Of a stretch of DNA of 64,000 nt, positions 1 to 11,733 are shown one piece after another. Where the stretch lies: assembly GCA_003439945.1 (NCBI GenBank), contig QVRM01005471.1:124001-188000 (forward strand). Reading direction: 5' to 3'. The translations under genes were made by a program, and so were the position numbers. The stretch comes from Dermanyssus gallinae (lineage: Eukaryota; Arthropoda; Arachnida; Mesostigmata; Dermanyssidae). Position 1 is the first letter of the stretch. The number at the start of each line of letters is the position of its first letter. The notes beneath the pieces are model-generated. The model was given only the letters and a program-made list of their open reading frames with translations, ran no database searches and was not told the origin of the DNA.

Positions 1-1859
1 GATTGCGTTACCCTTCTATATACCAGCGGAAAGCCACTGACAAAGAAACCGAGTTGCCTTTTATTCCCAGTCGTGTTCTTTAATTTCTCTCCGAGCTTCG
101 TCAATTATCGGTCAGTCAAAGGCCCCGGAGCTTCTAATGTTTTGAAAAAGTTAAGTTGCTTCGGTCGCTGAGACGGCGCAGTCTACTCAGGCTCTCTGTA
201 ATTGAACACTGCAGGCAAGAGTCACCGCCCGTCCGCTCTCGTACCGTTGCTCTTGCATAATCCGGTTAGTTCTGGAGTGGTAGGGTAATCCGCTGAGCTT
301 CCCAGAGCTTTTGCTAATGTGTTGTCAATGGCCGCCTTTCATGGGTAGCGGCATTCACCCAAAACGCACTGTCTTCTTTTTTGGCCTTCTCGCCTACTTA
401 TTGGCCGCATTGGCACTGATCCTAAGTAGACGAAGAGTGCTTCGATAAACAAACTAACATAATTTCTTATACCCGAGTTATACGGGGATGTGCCTAGTGA
501 GGCAGTCGATATGGCGTATTGACGGGCGTGTTGAGTGTACGTTGTTTGAAGTTGGGCTCTCGTGTGTGGCTCGCATCTTCGTCGATCGGCAAGCAGACAT
601 GCTGCTCGTGAAGCAGGGTTAACCACGCACTGATAGAAATGAAGTTCTTCAAGACAGTTCTCGAAACAATTGTGGCCTGGTCAGTGTCATGAAAGAGGTC
701 ACCTCTACCCTGTCAGGTATCTGGTGAGTAGTTGCCACGATTACGGACAATACAAACTAGCCATGTCTGGCAGGCTAAGACCCTGTTGGCTACAGGCAAC
801 AAGCATTGAGCGTAGCTAAGTCGTTCAGGAAAAAGTTTAGCAACATAGTTCTAGTATCTTGTATCAGGTTGCTAAATCGTTCACGGTTTTTCGTTTTGTC
901 ATCGAAGTCAATCCTTCTTTGAATGTTTATCTGGCGGACAGCTGCGATAGAACATTTGAGTAGAAATATCCTGCTGTGACTCCGTTAGGGGAGCATGATC
1001 TGTGGCTATCCTTGAGGCTTCCAGTCACCTCTAAAGAGTTGAGAGTGACGACGGAGCCGCTTGCGGCGGTGGCACTTCCAGAAGTTACACCACTTCTGCG
1101 CGTGTCACTTTATCTGTGATGGGACGCAGAATGTTGGCTCTTGAGCCACAGCCTACAACGTCAGTGAAAATGCTGTATGTTGATGAAAAATCATCACTCA
1201 ATCGGCACATTTGTAATAAATGTTCAGTGGGCTTTTCAGCAAGCTTACCAAGTCATGTCAAAAGGCAAAATTAAGCTGGTCTTGAAGGGTCTCTTGTTAA
1301 ATGGCAGTTCTGGAGTTCAAGATTATGTCTAACCCGACCAGGTAAGAAAGGGTCATGTATACGCACATTATATAATGTATGCTGCCGCACTAAGCGCCCC
1401 TGATAGAAAAGGGTGACATGTGTATTTAGGAATACATGCCAAGCGAACAATAAATCAATCAATCAGTCAATCAATAGTGAAACATATGAGACGTGCGGCT
1501 CGTGAGGAGTAATACTAAGCTAGTCTAAAAGATAAACGAAGGAAGCCCGGCAGAGCCAGCAGGGTGTACGTTGGTTGTCTCCAGTAGGTTCTACGCTTGT
1601 TTTTACCGAAAAAACAATTGTCGACAATTGATACCGTAAGCTTTGACTAATCAAATTTGCTTGGAGCACGCGTTTGAGCCGCTGGTGACGCCTATGCCCC
1701 CGAGGACATACAGTTTGTGTTGCGCGGGTCCTGTGCATCAGAGAAACCCCCTCTTTGTCCTAATGAAGGAACGTCTATTTGCAGCGGAACTTAGTGAAGA
1801 TGTGGGCATCACACACGGAGCTACAGGGAAGAGTCGCCGGCAATAAAGCGGCTCCCCTT
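1..1859. other. No recognised gene; probable intron 7 of the C1A homologue
   Basis: Several short open frames (for example 339-626 minus) have no recognisable domain or splice context. The only local structure is a short ATCA/GTCA repeat at about 1450-1476. By position this should be intronic to the minus-strand host gene. Confidence 0.4.
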
Positions 1860-2620
1860 AAGCAACGTGCGATAGATGGTAACGTGGAGACTACTAGGTC
1901 TGTGGCAAAACCCGGAGGCCATTTGTATGCAGTCTTTATGGACTGCGTCCAAGCTTGCGACAAAGCCCCTCGAGATCTCCTGGTGAAGTCATTCCGACAC
2001 GTAGGGGTTGGTGACCCTCGTCTGATTGTAATTTCGAACTTTTGTTGATAAGGACACTTTACTGGTACAAGGCGAGCAGAAAGTGTTGCAGGTAAAGCAA
2101 AATATGATGTATGGTCTTGACAGAGTATGGGAACACCTCACTCGGGCAAACTTTGGTTTGCTTGAAAGGTGTTTAACAATGTACATGAAACGAGTACTTT
2201 GCCGGTCAATGCGGACAAGAAGCCGCTTTCTGTATCTAATATCAGGCTGTGCACCGGTTGTAAAGATAATTCGATTAAGGTTGAAGACGCCGCGTACAGT
2301 ACCATTCGAGAGCTTTTTCTCGAAATGGGGTTGAATACGTCTGACGAGAGGTTGGACACTTGAATATTTCCAGTGCCTCTCCCCTGGTCTGGTCTTACAT
2401 GTGACAAGCGCCACGTCTATACCAGATACATCGCCTGGTCTGTTCGAACACGAGCTTCCATGAGGAGTACACAGAGTCGAGCATCTGTCGACTGTGCTCT
2501 CAGGTGTGTACGAAGTTTCATGCGTCTGCCTGTCTGGCCTTTGTGAAGAGATCACTGCACTGCCTCTCTTGAATAATATGCCGCGAGCAGCTGACTGTAT
2601 AATTGTATAATCTCAATAAA
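1860..2620 (+). mobile_element. Family A LINE fragment (A1), RT palm internally deleted
   Basis: From about 1865 the sequence matches family A RT ([12 protein letters not shown], then CDKAPRDLL), but at about 2103 it jumps from the segment before the QGDP motif to the thumb (MMYGLDRVW, ERCLTMYMKRVL). The catalytic YADD block is missing. The C-terminus CRLCSQVCTKFHASAC matches the family Cys motif, with stops in between. An AATAAA lies at about 2613. A non-functional, internally deleted, 5'-truncated copy. Confidence 0.75.
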
Positions 2621-2836
2621 TGTCTATGTTATATGCAAACTTAATATGAGTAAAATAAAAATGATGAGTATTATCACTATATACAAAGAATTGCGCACGA
2701 CATTTCAAGTTATCTCTGCGACCTCGTAGGGCGGGGAATCCGCTTAGTGACGGACAGGTAAAGAGCCACCTAACTAATCTTTTTATTCAATCGTGACGTT
2801 GCGGCCGTAGCTCCAATCGTACAGCATCCGCTTACA

Positions 2837-3499
2837 TTGGAGCACCACAACATGAATCTGCCTTTCGGGGTGGAGGAGGTGTGCCAGGTCCTACGGTCAC
2901 TCCGGAAGAGAAAGAGCTCAGGGTCCTATCAGGTCTGCTATGAGCATTGGATCCAGTCACTCCCTCTCTTGGCAGAAACTCTTTGTGATTTCTTTAATGA
3001 AATTATAAAGAGGGGGCGGATGCCTAAAGTCTGGCATATTGCCAGGCTTTCTCTTCTGTTCAAGGGTAGGCATAGTGATGACCATCAGGATTCAAATCTC
3101 TACCGTGGAGTGGCGTCAGAACGCACATTGAAGAATATTTTCTGTAAGTTGGTGATTCGGCGGATTGAGCACGTGGCTGAAGAGGCACTTCCACCGGAGC
3201 AGTTCGGTTTTAGGAGAGGCCGAGGCACCCGTGATGCAATCCACGTTCTCCAGTCAGAAATCGAGCGAGCTGTGGCACAACCCAGAGGTCATCTGTATGC
3301 AGTCTTTATTGACTGCGTCAAGGCTTTTGACAAAGCCCCTCGCTTTCTGCTGGTTGAAGCATTCCAACGAGCAGGAATTGGTGGCTCTCTCCTGAGTGTA
3401 ATAGCAAGTTTCTTTGAGGAGGACACCTTGTTGGTAGACGGTGAGCAGGGTGTATTGGAGATTAAGCAAAATGTGGGAACCCGCAAGGAGACCCGCTGA
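2837..3499 (+). pseudogene. Reverse transcriptase N-terminal half (A2)
   Basis: 220-residue open frame with RT fingers and palm motifs (SSGSYQVCYEHW in place of the usual GPDG motif, [34 protein letters not shown]). It ends by frameshift before motif B. The neighbouring segment from 3571 continues the same protein in another frame. Inactive. Confidence 0.8.
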
Positions 3500-3570
3500 G
3501 CTGCGCCTCGTTTACACTTCTCCTTGCTGACCTCGCCGGTTACGTCCGACAGGAGTACCAAAAAGCCGTA

Positions 3571-4464
3571 GTGTTGATGTCTGCAGATGATATCGTGGTC
3601 GCTCATCGCGACCTAGGTGCCATCAAGCGCATTACCTCTATGATAGAGGCGTTCCTTGACTCGAAGGGACTTGAGATAAACACCAGAAAGACCAAAGCCA
3701 TGAAATTTAGGCGTGGAGGTCGATTGGCTGCCAGAGACGTTATACGTTGCTGCGGCCAACCATTGGAGTTTGTTAACTTTTTTCAGTATCTTGGCCTTCG
3801 GGTTCATCATACGGGAACGACGTTCACAGCGCATATAAACCAAACAGTACGGAAGGCACTTGTCTCTCTTTACGGCGAAGTAGGCAATGTTCGAAGACTG
3901 TCCGTTTTCTCAGCAGTGAGGCTCTACATGCTTAAGATTGTTCCGGGGCTGATGTATGGTCTTGACAGGGTGTGGAACCAACTCACACTGGCGAATTTTA
4001 ACCAGCTTGAGGGGTGTTTCTCATTATATATGAAGCGAGTGCTTTGCTTGTATATTCGAGCAAGGAGCCGCTTTGTGTATCTCATGTCAGGTTGTCCACC
4101 GGCTACTGAAACAATCCGACTAAGGCTGAAGATGCCGCGTACAGTACCATACGAATGTTTCATTTCTGAATGGGAAGCTAAAGTCGAACAAACCAGACGG
4201 GAGGTCGGTGGTTTGGACGTTTTCAATGCCGTGCACCTTTGGTCTGGTCCTGCATGTGTGAGGTTATCACTACCTGGTATGTTTAAACGCAGCTTTTCAC
4301 GAGGAGTACGAGTTGTGCACCTGCCGGTTCTGCCTGCAGAGGTGTGCCAAGTATCATGCAGTGGAATGCACAGAGCTGAACAAAACATCGTTGCACTACT
4401 TCTCTCGCCGAAAGCGTATTATGAAGAAACATCTTTAACTGTATATTATACTCAATCTGAGTGA
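3571..4464 (+). pseudogene. Reverse transcriptase C-terminal half (A2)
   Basis: 297-residue open frame starting just before the altered catalytic box (SADD) and running through RT thumb and connection: [45 protein letters not shown]. The Cys-rich tail is partly out of frame. Tyr-to-Ser at the catalytic box is expected to impair polymerase function (established for RTs in general). Confidence 0.8.
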
Positions 4465-5104
4465 AGTAAATATAATTGAAATTTCAAGTTATCTGTAAAC
4501 GGCAAACATGTGCTACGCTGGTGTTTCTCAGCTCAGGTAAAATGTAAGCTTCAATGCTGGATAAACTTACACGCAGTGTCCTTGTCATATACCACAAAGC
4601 GAAAAATTACCCTTGTTATTATATAGATGGGTGTGCACTGAAATGTAGCATGATATATAATGGCCGTGTAAAGGCAAAGCAGCGGATAAAATCGCTTACA
4701 GCATAGCGAGAAGAATTAGGCCTTTTTTAGGGCTGAGACTTCTGTCGCCCAAGAAGAGCAGGAAACAAAAGGCCCATCGACATTCAACGCTCCCAGCTAT
4801 CACAGTCGATCCTGAAGTCGATCGAGGAGCGCACAACGAGGTCGGGGCTCACACAAAAAGAAACAATGAGAATCGCATAATGGAAATGCGAGGGAGCTTC
4901 CTCGCTAGAGCTCTTCGCCCCCGACGCATTGGATGGACTGGACATCCGAATGCTGACAAAAACCTGGGCGACCACCCCTTTTCACCTTCCGAGTTTCTAT
5001 GCAGTGCACTGCCTCGCGTAAAAGCGCAGTGGGCCAGGGCGGCCAAGTGGGGGTACCTCCGTTTTCTACAATCATAAGCTAGGCGACCTCATGGTGAAGG
5101 ACGA

Positions 5105-5465
5105 AACGAATTAGACAAAAAGTCGACGTTACCTCGACACCATCATGAGGAAAAAGCTGAGCCTGGAGGCGGCGAGACGAGTCCGCTACGACCAGGCCGT
5201 TTTGAGGGGCAGTCGAGAGGAGGAGCCGAGGGAGGGAGAAGAGAGGAAGCAGCTAGGCCCTCCGGAGGATCTCGACGCATCTTCCCAGGACGGGCAAGCA
5301 TTGGCTAGGCGCATAGAGCGCTAGAACACGAGACTCCCCTCTCAGGGCTGTGGAAGTAATGCCACTGCAATCCCGGGCCTTGGGGGGTAAGGAGAATATC
5401 GGTTTTAGTGGGTGCGAGTCTCACACTAGCTGCTGCTAGCTGCCAGTAGCGCTTGTGCATTATGC
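5105..5465 (+). mobile_element. R1-like LINE 3' end inserted in family B copy B2
   Basis: The family B endonuclease is interrupted here. The insert starts with a charged coding tail (MRKKLSLEAARRVRYDQAVL, 5144 on) and ends with a 3' UTR containing GGTTTTAGTGGGTGCGAGT at about 5401-5419. I recognise this GTGGGTxCGAGTCxCACAC signature as usual for R1-like LINE 3' ends in arthropods. Similar signatures occur at 20.07 and 57.07 kb. Confidence 0.6.
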
Positions 5466-6162
5466 ATTTCCGAGACCTTTCACAAAAATAGGCGACCTCA
5501 CGACGTATCTAGCGGAGAATAACGTCATGGCCCTACAAGGCTCTATAGTGTCCGCAGTAGCAGCATATGTCCGACCCGTAGATTCGGAATCTACGTACAC
5601 TATGATAGAGAAGCTGGTTAGCGGTCTGGAAGCAGTGTCCCCCCTAGCCGGTGCACGCCTGGTAGTCGCTGGTGACTTCAACGCCCGCCTCAATCAGCGT
5701 ACCATAGCTCTCCGAGACACCCTAACACATTACGGCTGCTGCATAGTCAATTGCAAGCTATCGCCAACAATTTTGGGGTACTCCGGAAGCTCGGTCATCG
5801 TTGTGTTCGCCACCAACGTGCCCAAAGAAGTGATCAGGTATCAGGGAGGAAACAACAAGATTTGTAAAGGCGCATGCATTCGAGCTCACGTTCCAGTGAC
5901 CGTAGACCTCACGGTTCAGGAAGGGTCAACGAGAACGGCCAGGCGACTTGCCCTCCCACGCCGGCTCAATGTAAACATCCTCTTAGAACGTGCTCCTGAT
6001 GTTCTCCCTGTGCCGGAAGTGATAGACACGGAGGTGTATGCGCAGCGCCTACTCAAAGGGCTGCACTCTGGTAGCCAGCTTCCTTTTTCAAACAGCGCAA
6101 AGCATGGCTCGACCACAGCTGCCGGTTTGCTTGCCGATCCCAGATTGCCTTCAGGTTCCTAG
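5455..6162 (+). pseudogene. APE-type endonuclease segment of family B copy B2
   Basis: 235-residue open frame. After a short unrelated start, the part from about residue 12 aligns by eye with the central endonuclease domain of the intact copy: [50 protein letters not shown]. The DH-type catalytic end is degenerate. It is not a stand-alone gene. Confidence 0.65.
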
Positions 6163-7880
6163 CGGAATCGCACCCGAGTTACCAACCGCTGGCCTCGATA
6201 TTCAGAGCAATTTGTAGGAAAACATACGCGACGCAGCGTAGGATGTACCAGGAGATGCTGGAAGCTTGCCTTATACCCGACGCAGAGCGTCAGCCCTACC
6301 GATGGCTGACCCACCAAGGAAGCACTGTGGCCTGCCCTATCAGCTCGTCAGCCCTTATTAACCACTTCTCATAAATGTTCGCTTCACGGGACACCATTCC
6401 TCGAGAGGTGCCAAACCTAGTCGCCGTGTGGGGTAAATCGACGATATAGCTACTGGACTCCCTCCAGCAGGAGTTCACCTTGGAGGAGGTCCTACGAGGC
6501 CTCCGCAACTCTGCTAGTGATACCTAAGGGAAAGGGGGATCTGGCCCTACCGTCATCTTGGCGAGGCATTGCGAAGAAGAGCGTATGCTATGATCTACTC
6601 TTTTGTCTGCTGACATGGAGATTGTGTGTCTGCCTGAAGGGCGTAGCAGCCATCCCGACTAAGCAGCGGGTTTAGCAGAGATCGCCAGACAGAAACCGCC
6701 TGTACGATTCTGATGGAGGACGTTAAGCGATGAACGCACTGTATGCAGTCTTCGTCGACTCTAAAGCAGCATTTAGTTCGGCGCCTAGGGACATGGTCTT
6801 ACGCACGTTGGCAGAGGTCGGAGTGCCAGTCAAAGTGCGCAACCTTCTCGCGGTCATCCTACAGAAGAACACAATAACGATCGAGGATCGTATTGCCGAA
6901 CTCAAACGTTTCGCCCAGACAATAGGCCTAGCTTAGGGTGAGAACCTGAGCCCTCTCCTGTTCTCTATCTCACTGAGGGACCTGCCCGCCCAAATAAAAG
7001 GTCCGAGAAATCTAGTCAAAGTTATCTTGTACGCGGACGACTTAGTCATATAAGGTCTAAGCAGGTTTCAGGTACAGCAAGCCCTAGCCTGTCTTCAAGT
7101 CGCTGTAAATGCTTTGGGTCCAACGGTATACCAATAGCAATTAAATTTAGGAGGGGCTGCAGGATCACGGGCACTGACACCTTGCGATACGCGAGTATAC
7201 CGTTTGCTTACGTAAATCGTTTTCCATACCTGGGGCTACTGTTTTCTTAAGATGGCCGCAGCTTCACCGCACACATCGCCGAGAGGTGCAGGAAGACAGT
7301 GACCGCCGTATGGTCAATAATATCCCCGCAGCTCCTGTCACTCGGAACCGCCTTTAGACTGTTCCATCTCAAATAAGCCCCGATCACATCGTATAGGATA
7401 CGTGTCATTTGGGAAAACCTCACGGCGCAGAACCTCGAACAGCTTAACCGTGTTAAGGCCTTCATTCTCAAGACGGGTCTTATTCGGGATTACACATCTC
7501 GACCCGGAACCGCCTAGTATATCTCCTAGCAGGCACACCGCTGTTTACCAAAGATCTGCTGCACCGTTTTGATCTGTCGGCGATAACGGCTTTCAAGAAC
7601 AACCTTGAATGCTGGGAGATAAACTTCGCGGATATCGACGAAAAATTATTCGAAACTGGAGGGGCGTACCTGACGCGCTATGCCGTACACGGCTTTTATC
7701 ATAAACTTTGTATCGTGCGGGACTTCTACGAACCAGATTACCATTGAAGGTGCTCTAGATGCAAAGCACACTGTGGAAGATACCACGCCGCCTCCTGCCC
7801 TTTGATCCCTTCCCTAGGTAGCCTGACTGACTTCCTCTTAAAATATTCGCGATGAGCACTCTCTAGTCTATTTCCAGATA

Positions 7881-9180
7881 GGAGAAAATTGGGTTGTAGC
7901 CATATTCCGGCCATGTACAGTTGTATATACTTATATATATACCGGATGTCTTCTGGGCTCAACCCCCAACGTAACACGACCATGCCCAATGGTGCAATTT
8001 TAGCCGCTATTATACACCGCGGAGAGATATATATTGTGTTTATACTACCTGGCAAAGGTGAAAAAATTTGAATAATGCCCATGTATGATTATTTAAAATG
8101 TAAGTGCTCTTGCAAAGAGAACGTGACTAAGCACCAGTAAAGTGGGTACAACTGTGACCTACATGCGCCCATTTGAACTGATTACGATCTCATGAGATAT
8201 GATCCTATGGCACGGCATGCGCCTGAAATGACTTGCAGTTCTGGACTTTTAATGAGAAAGTAGCAGTAGACTTTTCTGTAGTTCAAACGACTACTCCATC
8301 CTGTCGCCAAAGATCCAAATTCCTGAGCATAATATGCGGCCCGAGCTAAATAACCATTCTTATTTAAACTCGGTATTATCATACTTGCAGGAAAAAACGA
8401 GCGGTGCTTACTTTGCCTGCATACATATTGCTCGGCAGCCTTTTAAGCTGTTTGATCCCACGTGCGACTAGACATCTGCCTTTGCAGGTGACGTTCAGCG
8501 TGGAAACATTATTCTTCCCGTCGTTGGAACTATTATAACCAGACACCTCGACACTGCGCTATCTTGTTTCCGTCCCTTGTCGCACCGAAGGTTTTGTTGT
8601 CCTCTCTCATTGCAGCTACTTGATTAGGAATCACGGATAATAAATCATCTCGGGCAGTGCTCGAGTTGAGACATTACATGTGACACCATGGACTCTTCGA
8701 GCGTTGCGTCACTTAAAATTTCTCGTTACTTACCACACATATGCCTGCTATTTCGTCCTTGGGACAACGTTGCCTGCCGCAATAGACCTTCTTAGTGGCG
8801 ATACATCTGACCGGGGAGGTGTAAGAATCAGGGCAGGCTGACACTTAACGGTACTTCGATAGATCTGGTGCAAAACTTACTCACTTGCATACAGATGATA
8901 ATCAGTTGAAAATCTTTCTACACGCTTTTTTGTACACAGAACAGGAGTTTGACCGTCGATGTGGCTTTCTAAGAGCAAACGCACTTCGTCAATGGCTCTG
9001 TCCAGAATCAAACTCCAACTGGCCACTGAACATCCAAGCATGTGTCACACTGCAATTAGAAGCCCACAAGACTTTTTTTTTTACTGAAGTAACGTTATTT
9101 CCTAAAGTCGATTGCCTAATTGTAAGCTGGTTAATTTCCAGAAAACATATGTTCAGTATTTCATTCTTCGTCGAGCCTAA
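7881..9180. other. No recognised gene
   Basis: AT-rich stretch with a short TATA-rich run near 7925-7945 after copy B2. One candidate cysteine-rich exon on the minus strand is listed separately. The open frame 8885-9325 is mostly non-coding in character until 9185, where an element relic begins. Confidence 0.4.
8734..8804 (-). other. Candidate cysteine-rich exon (weak)
   Basis: On the minus strand a pyrimidine-rich tract ending CGGTCAG is followed by 71 nt and a consensus donor GTAAGT (8733-8728). One frame is open and reads CIATKKVYCGRQRCPKDEI then AGICV, with Cys spacing x7, x4, x8. It does not resemble the expected next C1A exon, and its entry phase (2) does not fit exon 7. It could belong to another secreted small protein or be chance. 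Confidence 0.18.
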
Positions 9181-9184
9181 CTTG

Positions 9185-9690
9185 GCAAAAAATCACAGCG
9201 AGATAAATGAGATTACAGCCCGGGCCTTCAGATCAGCTCTAATGTCCTGCATCCAGCTTAGAACCAACCGGCCTCCTGAGAAGCGACAGAACAAGTCGAA
9301 ATGGTTTCGCTCTTACTCCCTTTAAACGGGAAAAGGCGCTTGTTTGGGATGCAACGATCACCGACACGCTTGCCCTCTCAAACCTGGAGGCCAGAGCATC
9401 TGCCGTTGGCTCCGCGGCTCCCAAGGCAAAACATTTAAAGACTAACAAATATGTCCAGCTCGCCAAAGAGTTTATTTTAGTATCGCTAGTACTCAACTCG
9501 TACAAGAACATTCGGATGGACTTGGCACTGAGGCATGGTCGCTATTTCAGAAAATTGGCAAACAAATCAAACTGGAGACAGAGGAAAAAATATTTTTTGA
9601 TATTCTACTTCAGCAGCAATCTTTGGCGGTTCAGCGCGGGAATGCGGCAGCAACAATGGGCACTCCTCACAAGCCCTTGTGTTGTTAGTT
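9185..9690 (+). mobile_element. Family C LINE 3' relic (C2), restriction-like endonuclease domain
   Basis: Two frames together reproduce the C-terminal domain of family C: HSEINEITARAFRSALM (9197 on), then FALTPFKREKALVWDATI (9310-9360) and at the end QRGNAAATMGT. The KRPD part of the nuclease signature is mutated. 5'-truncated; only the C-terminal domain is left. Confidence 0.7.
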
Positions 9691-10449
9691 AATCAAATCT
9701 CCCTGTAACCCTAAAATTGAATAAGAACCATCAATATTTAAATAACCTTAACGTTTGTAAAAGATTACTACGCAATGCAGAACCTAACGTTTTTTTGTTC
9801 GACCTACAATTTTTTAATTTAGCTTCTTTCATGGTCATTGCAATGAAATGCGTTGGAAAAGGGAAATAGCAAAGTAGATGCAAGACTAAGATAGGAATTG
9901 TGCCACAGTTTGTATAAGCGCCGACAATGCGCACTTTGACGCATCAAACTGTAATGTACAACTGAGGAAATAAAGCCTCTAGACGGAGCAACCAAGGGTG
10001 GCAAAATACGATCAAGATTAATCAATACAAAGTCGTGTCGAGAAAATTTAGAAATGCAACACATTCATAAGAATGTGCGCCTAGAGCAACAACCTCTGCA
10101 GCATATGGTAGCAACACCCTCTACGGCGTAAAACAAGGTTTCGGCAGAGAGTAGTTTAAAAATGTGTTATTAGCACCCGCTATTGCCGTTTTTATTAAAT
10201 CTACATTTATTCGTCCCGGAAAAGAAGGATAGAGTAACGAGAACCTGCTACTAAACTGGCTTTGTCATAGTAATCATATATAGTATGCGAGACTCTCATA
10301 AACTTTCAATGGACGTTACCGTTCATCTCTTTAACCTGAGATTGCGCCTACTGCTTCTAACGGTATACAGGTGATATGGCCGCATCTATCTAAGTTTAAC
10401 TTTAAGGCGCTTGACCAAATCTAAAGAAGGCGCTAAGAGTCCACCGCAC
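9691..10449. other. No recognised gene; intronic by position
   Basis: AT-rich sequence with small open frames on the minus strand, none with a motif I recognise. Confidence 0.4.
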
Positions 10450-10860
10450 TAGTCTCAACAGATTAGTCTATTTACTGGCGTCGACTCTGCTATTTGTTGA
10501 GAATTTACAAAAAATACACGTGTTACCGAAAACGGCAGCTTTCAACGAGTACATGTCTGAATGGGAGAATAAGATGGCAAAGACCCGCTCTTTTATGAAA
10601 CCCAGGCAATGACGTGTAGTTCGTGGAAGCGCTGCAACTATGAGAATAGACACCTAATTGCACGATTTGCTGTACATGGCTTCCACATGAAGATCTGTAT
10701 TTGAGAGAAGTTCCATGAATTTTCCTCGTTATGCTTGTGCAAACTCTGCGGGAGACAGTGTGACTTATATCACCTTCAATAATGCGATAGAGCAGTTTCG
10801 TTGACTCGACTTTTAGAACCGTGATGAATATACGTATATGTGAATGTGTGCTTTCTCTGT
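10450..10860 (+). mobile_element. Family B LINE 3' relic (B4)
   Basis: Degenerate coding similarity to the C-terminus of the nearly intact copy: [16 protein letters not shown] versus [16 protein letters not shown], followed by a Cys-rich CLCKLCGRQCDLYH versus [14 protein letters not shown]. Several stops. The minus-strand open frames here are shadows. Confidence 0.7.
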
Positions 10861-11372
10861 ACGCGCAATATTGTAAACCAACCATCGGTTAATAAAGCTA
10901 TTATGTATGTCATAGTAATAACGCTAACCATACCAATTTATACAACAATTCTTATTATTAACTTAGTTGTGGACAGAACGCCACTTACCGATGTTGCATT
11001 CAGATTCACAACTGCACTGCCACATAGTACACTAGTGAAAATGTTTTTTGGGATCTTGGACTTGCATATATACATATATACGCTTGACCGTTCATACAGC
11101 GACTTGTTAACTTAGATACAAAGTTATGTTAGTCTCAACGCAGTCAATGTTAATTGACAGCGTCTCTATAAAGTAAATTTAAACAGACTGGTTGACACTG
11201 ATCAAAGCTGACCTACTGAGGAAGCAGCAAAGAAGGGAACTAACAAATAAGCACACAGTCAAGCAAGCAGCGCCAATAGGACCATGAGGCTTCGCTGCAG
11301 GGAGAAAATAATTTATGCTAAATATTCTTCAGACCCGAATCGTTTTCTATTTAATCAACTCAATGGTTTTGG

Positions 11373-11376
<4 letters not shown>

Positions 11377-11415
<39 letters not shown>
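11377..11415. repeat. (TA)n microsatellite, 39 bp
   Basis: Uninterrupted TA dinucleotide tract, 160 bp downstream of exon 7 in intron 7. Confidence 0.95.
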
Positions 11416-11574
11416 CGTGCACATATGGGTTTGTCTGTATTCAGATTAAGTGCTCGCCACTACCATACGGCAAACGACATCGAGGCTGCGTATAATATTC
11501 AAGGGTATCTACTATAGGCAGCGGGATATATGGTAAAATCTATCAATAGAGCAAATAATGAAAGTGTTACGTAC

Positions 11575-11733
11575 AGCGCCGAGGTATGGGCCGTAGTGTT
11601 CCTCGGTGGCAAGGCCGTGATCCATGATGTATTTAAAGGCGCCGACGCTGGAACCGGTCGTACAGCCCTGGTTTCCGTACCACCATGCACAATCCACTAA
11701 CTGTTGCTCAGATAAGCGCACTAATTTGCCATG
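11575..11733 (-). CDS. Exon 7 of the C1A homologue: C1A domain
   Basis: 53 codons, phase 0 at both ends, acceptor AATCAG and donor GTACGT. Encodes [18 protein letters not shown], then GNQGCTTGS and [15 protein letters not shown]. This is the conserved papain-fold block after the active-site helix. The next expected block (glycine-rich, catalytic His then Asn-Ser-Trp) was not found in 1-11574, so intron 7 probably runs past the window. Confidence 0.8.

Larger units (their letters stand above)
2805..4490 (+). mobile_element. Family A LINE fragment (A2), RT with frameshift and SADD
   Basis: 5'-truncated non-LTR retrotransposon with two frame segments: 2837-3499 (220 aa) and 3571-4464 (297 aa). 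The first carries [32 protein letters not shown] and [12 protein letters not shown]; it ends near QNVGT, where one base appears lost just before the QGDP motif. The second carries [27 protein letters not shown] and QYLGL, then the thumb. The catalytic box reads SADD (3580-3591), not YADD. The element has a Cys-rich tail and a 3' UTR shared with copy A4. Clade not assigned; no endonuclease remains in this copy. Confidence 0.85.
4740..7880 (+). mobile_element. Family B LINE, decayed copy (B2), split by an R1-like insertion
   Basis: The APE endonuclease start is visible at 4850-5100 (LDGLDIRMLTKTW, GRPSGGTSVFYNHKLGDL) and resumes at 5470 ([25 protein letters not shown]). RT palm pieces follow: 6730-6936 (LYAVFVDSKAAFSSAPRDM), an open QGDN-like site reading GENLSPLLFS, and VILYADDLVI near 7025. 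The thumb and TAFIINFVSC, equivalent to the family VHGFHHLLC, lie at 7250-7740. Numerous stops and shifts. It has the same layout as the nearly intact copy at 26.67-22.87 kb. Confidence 0.8.

Noticed and set aside
8885..9325. 146-aa plus-strand open frame as a host gene
   Set aside because: Its C-terminal third matches the family C retroelement in one frame; the rest shows no motif.
10840..11115. 91-aa plus-strand frame with hydrophobic segments
   Set aside because: AT-rich chance frame; no homology, signal or splice support.
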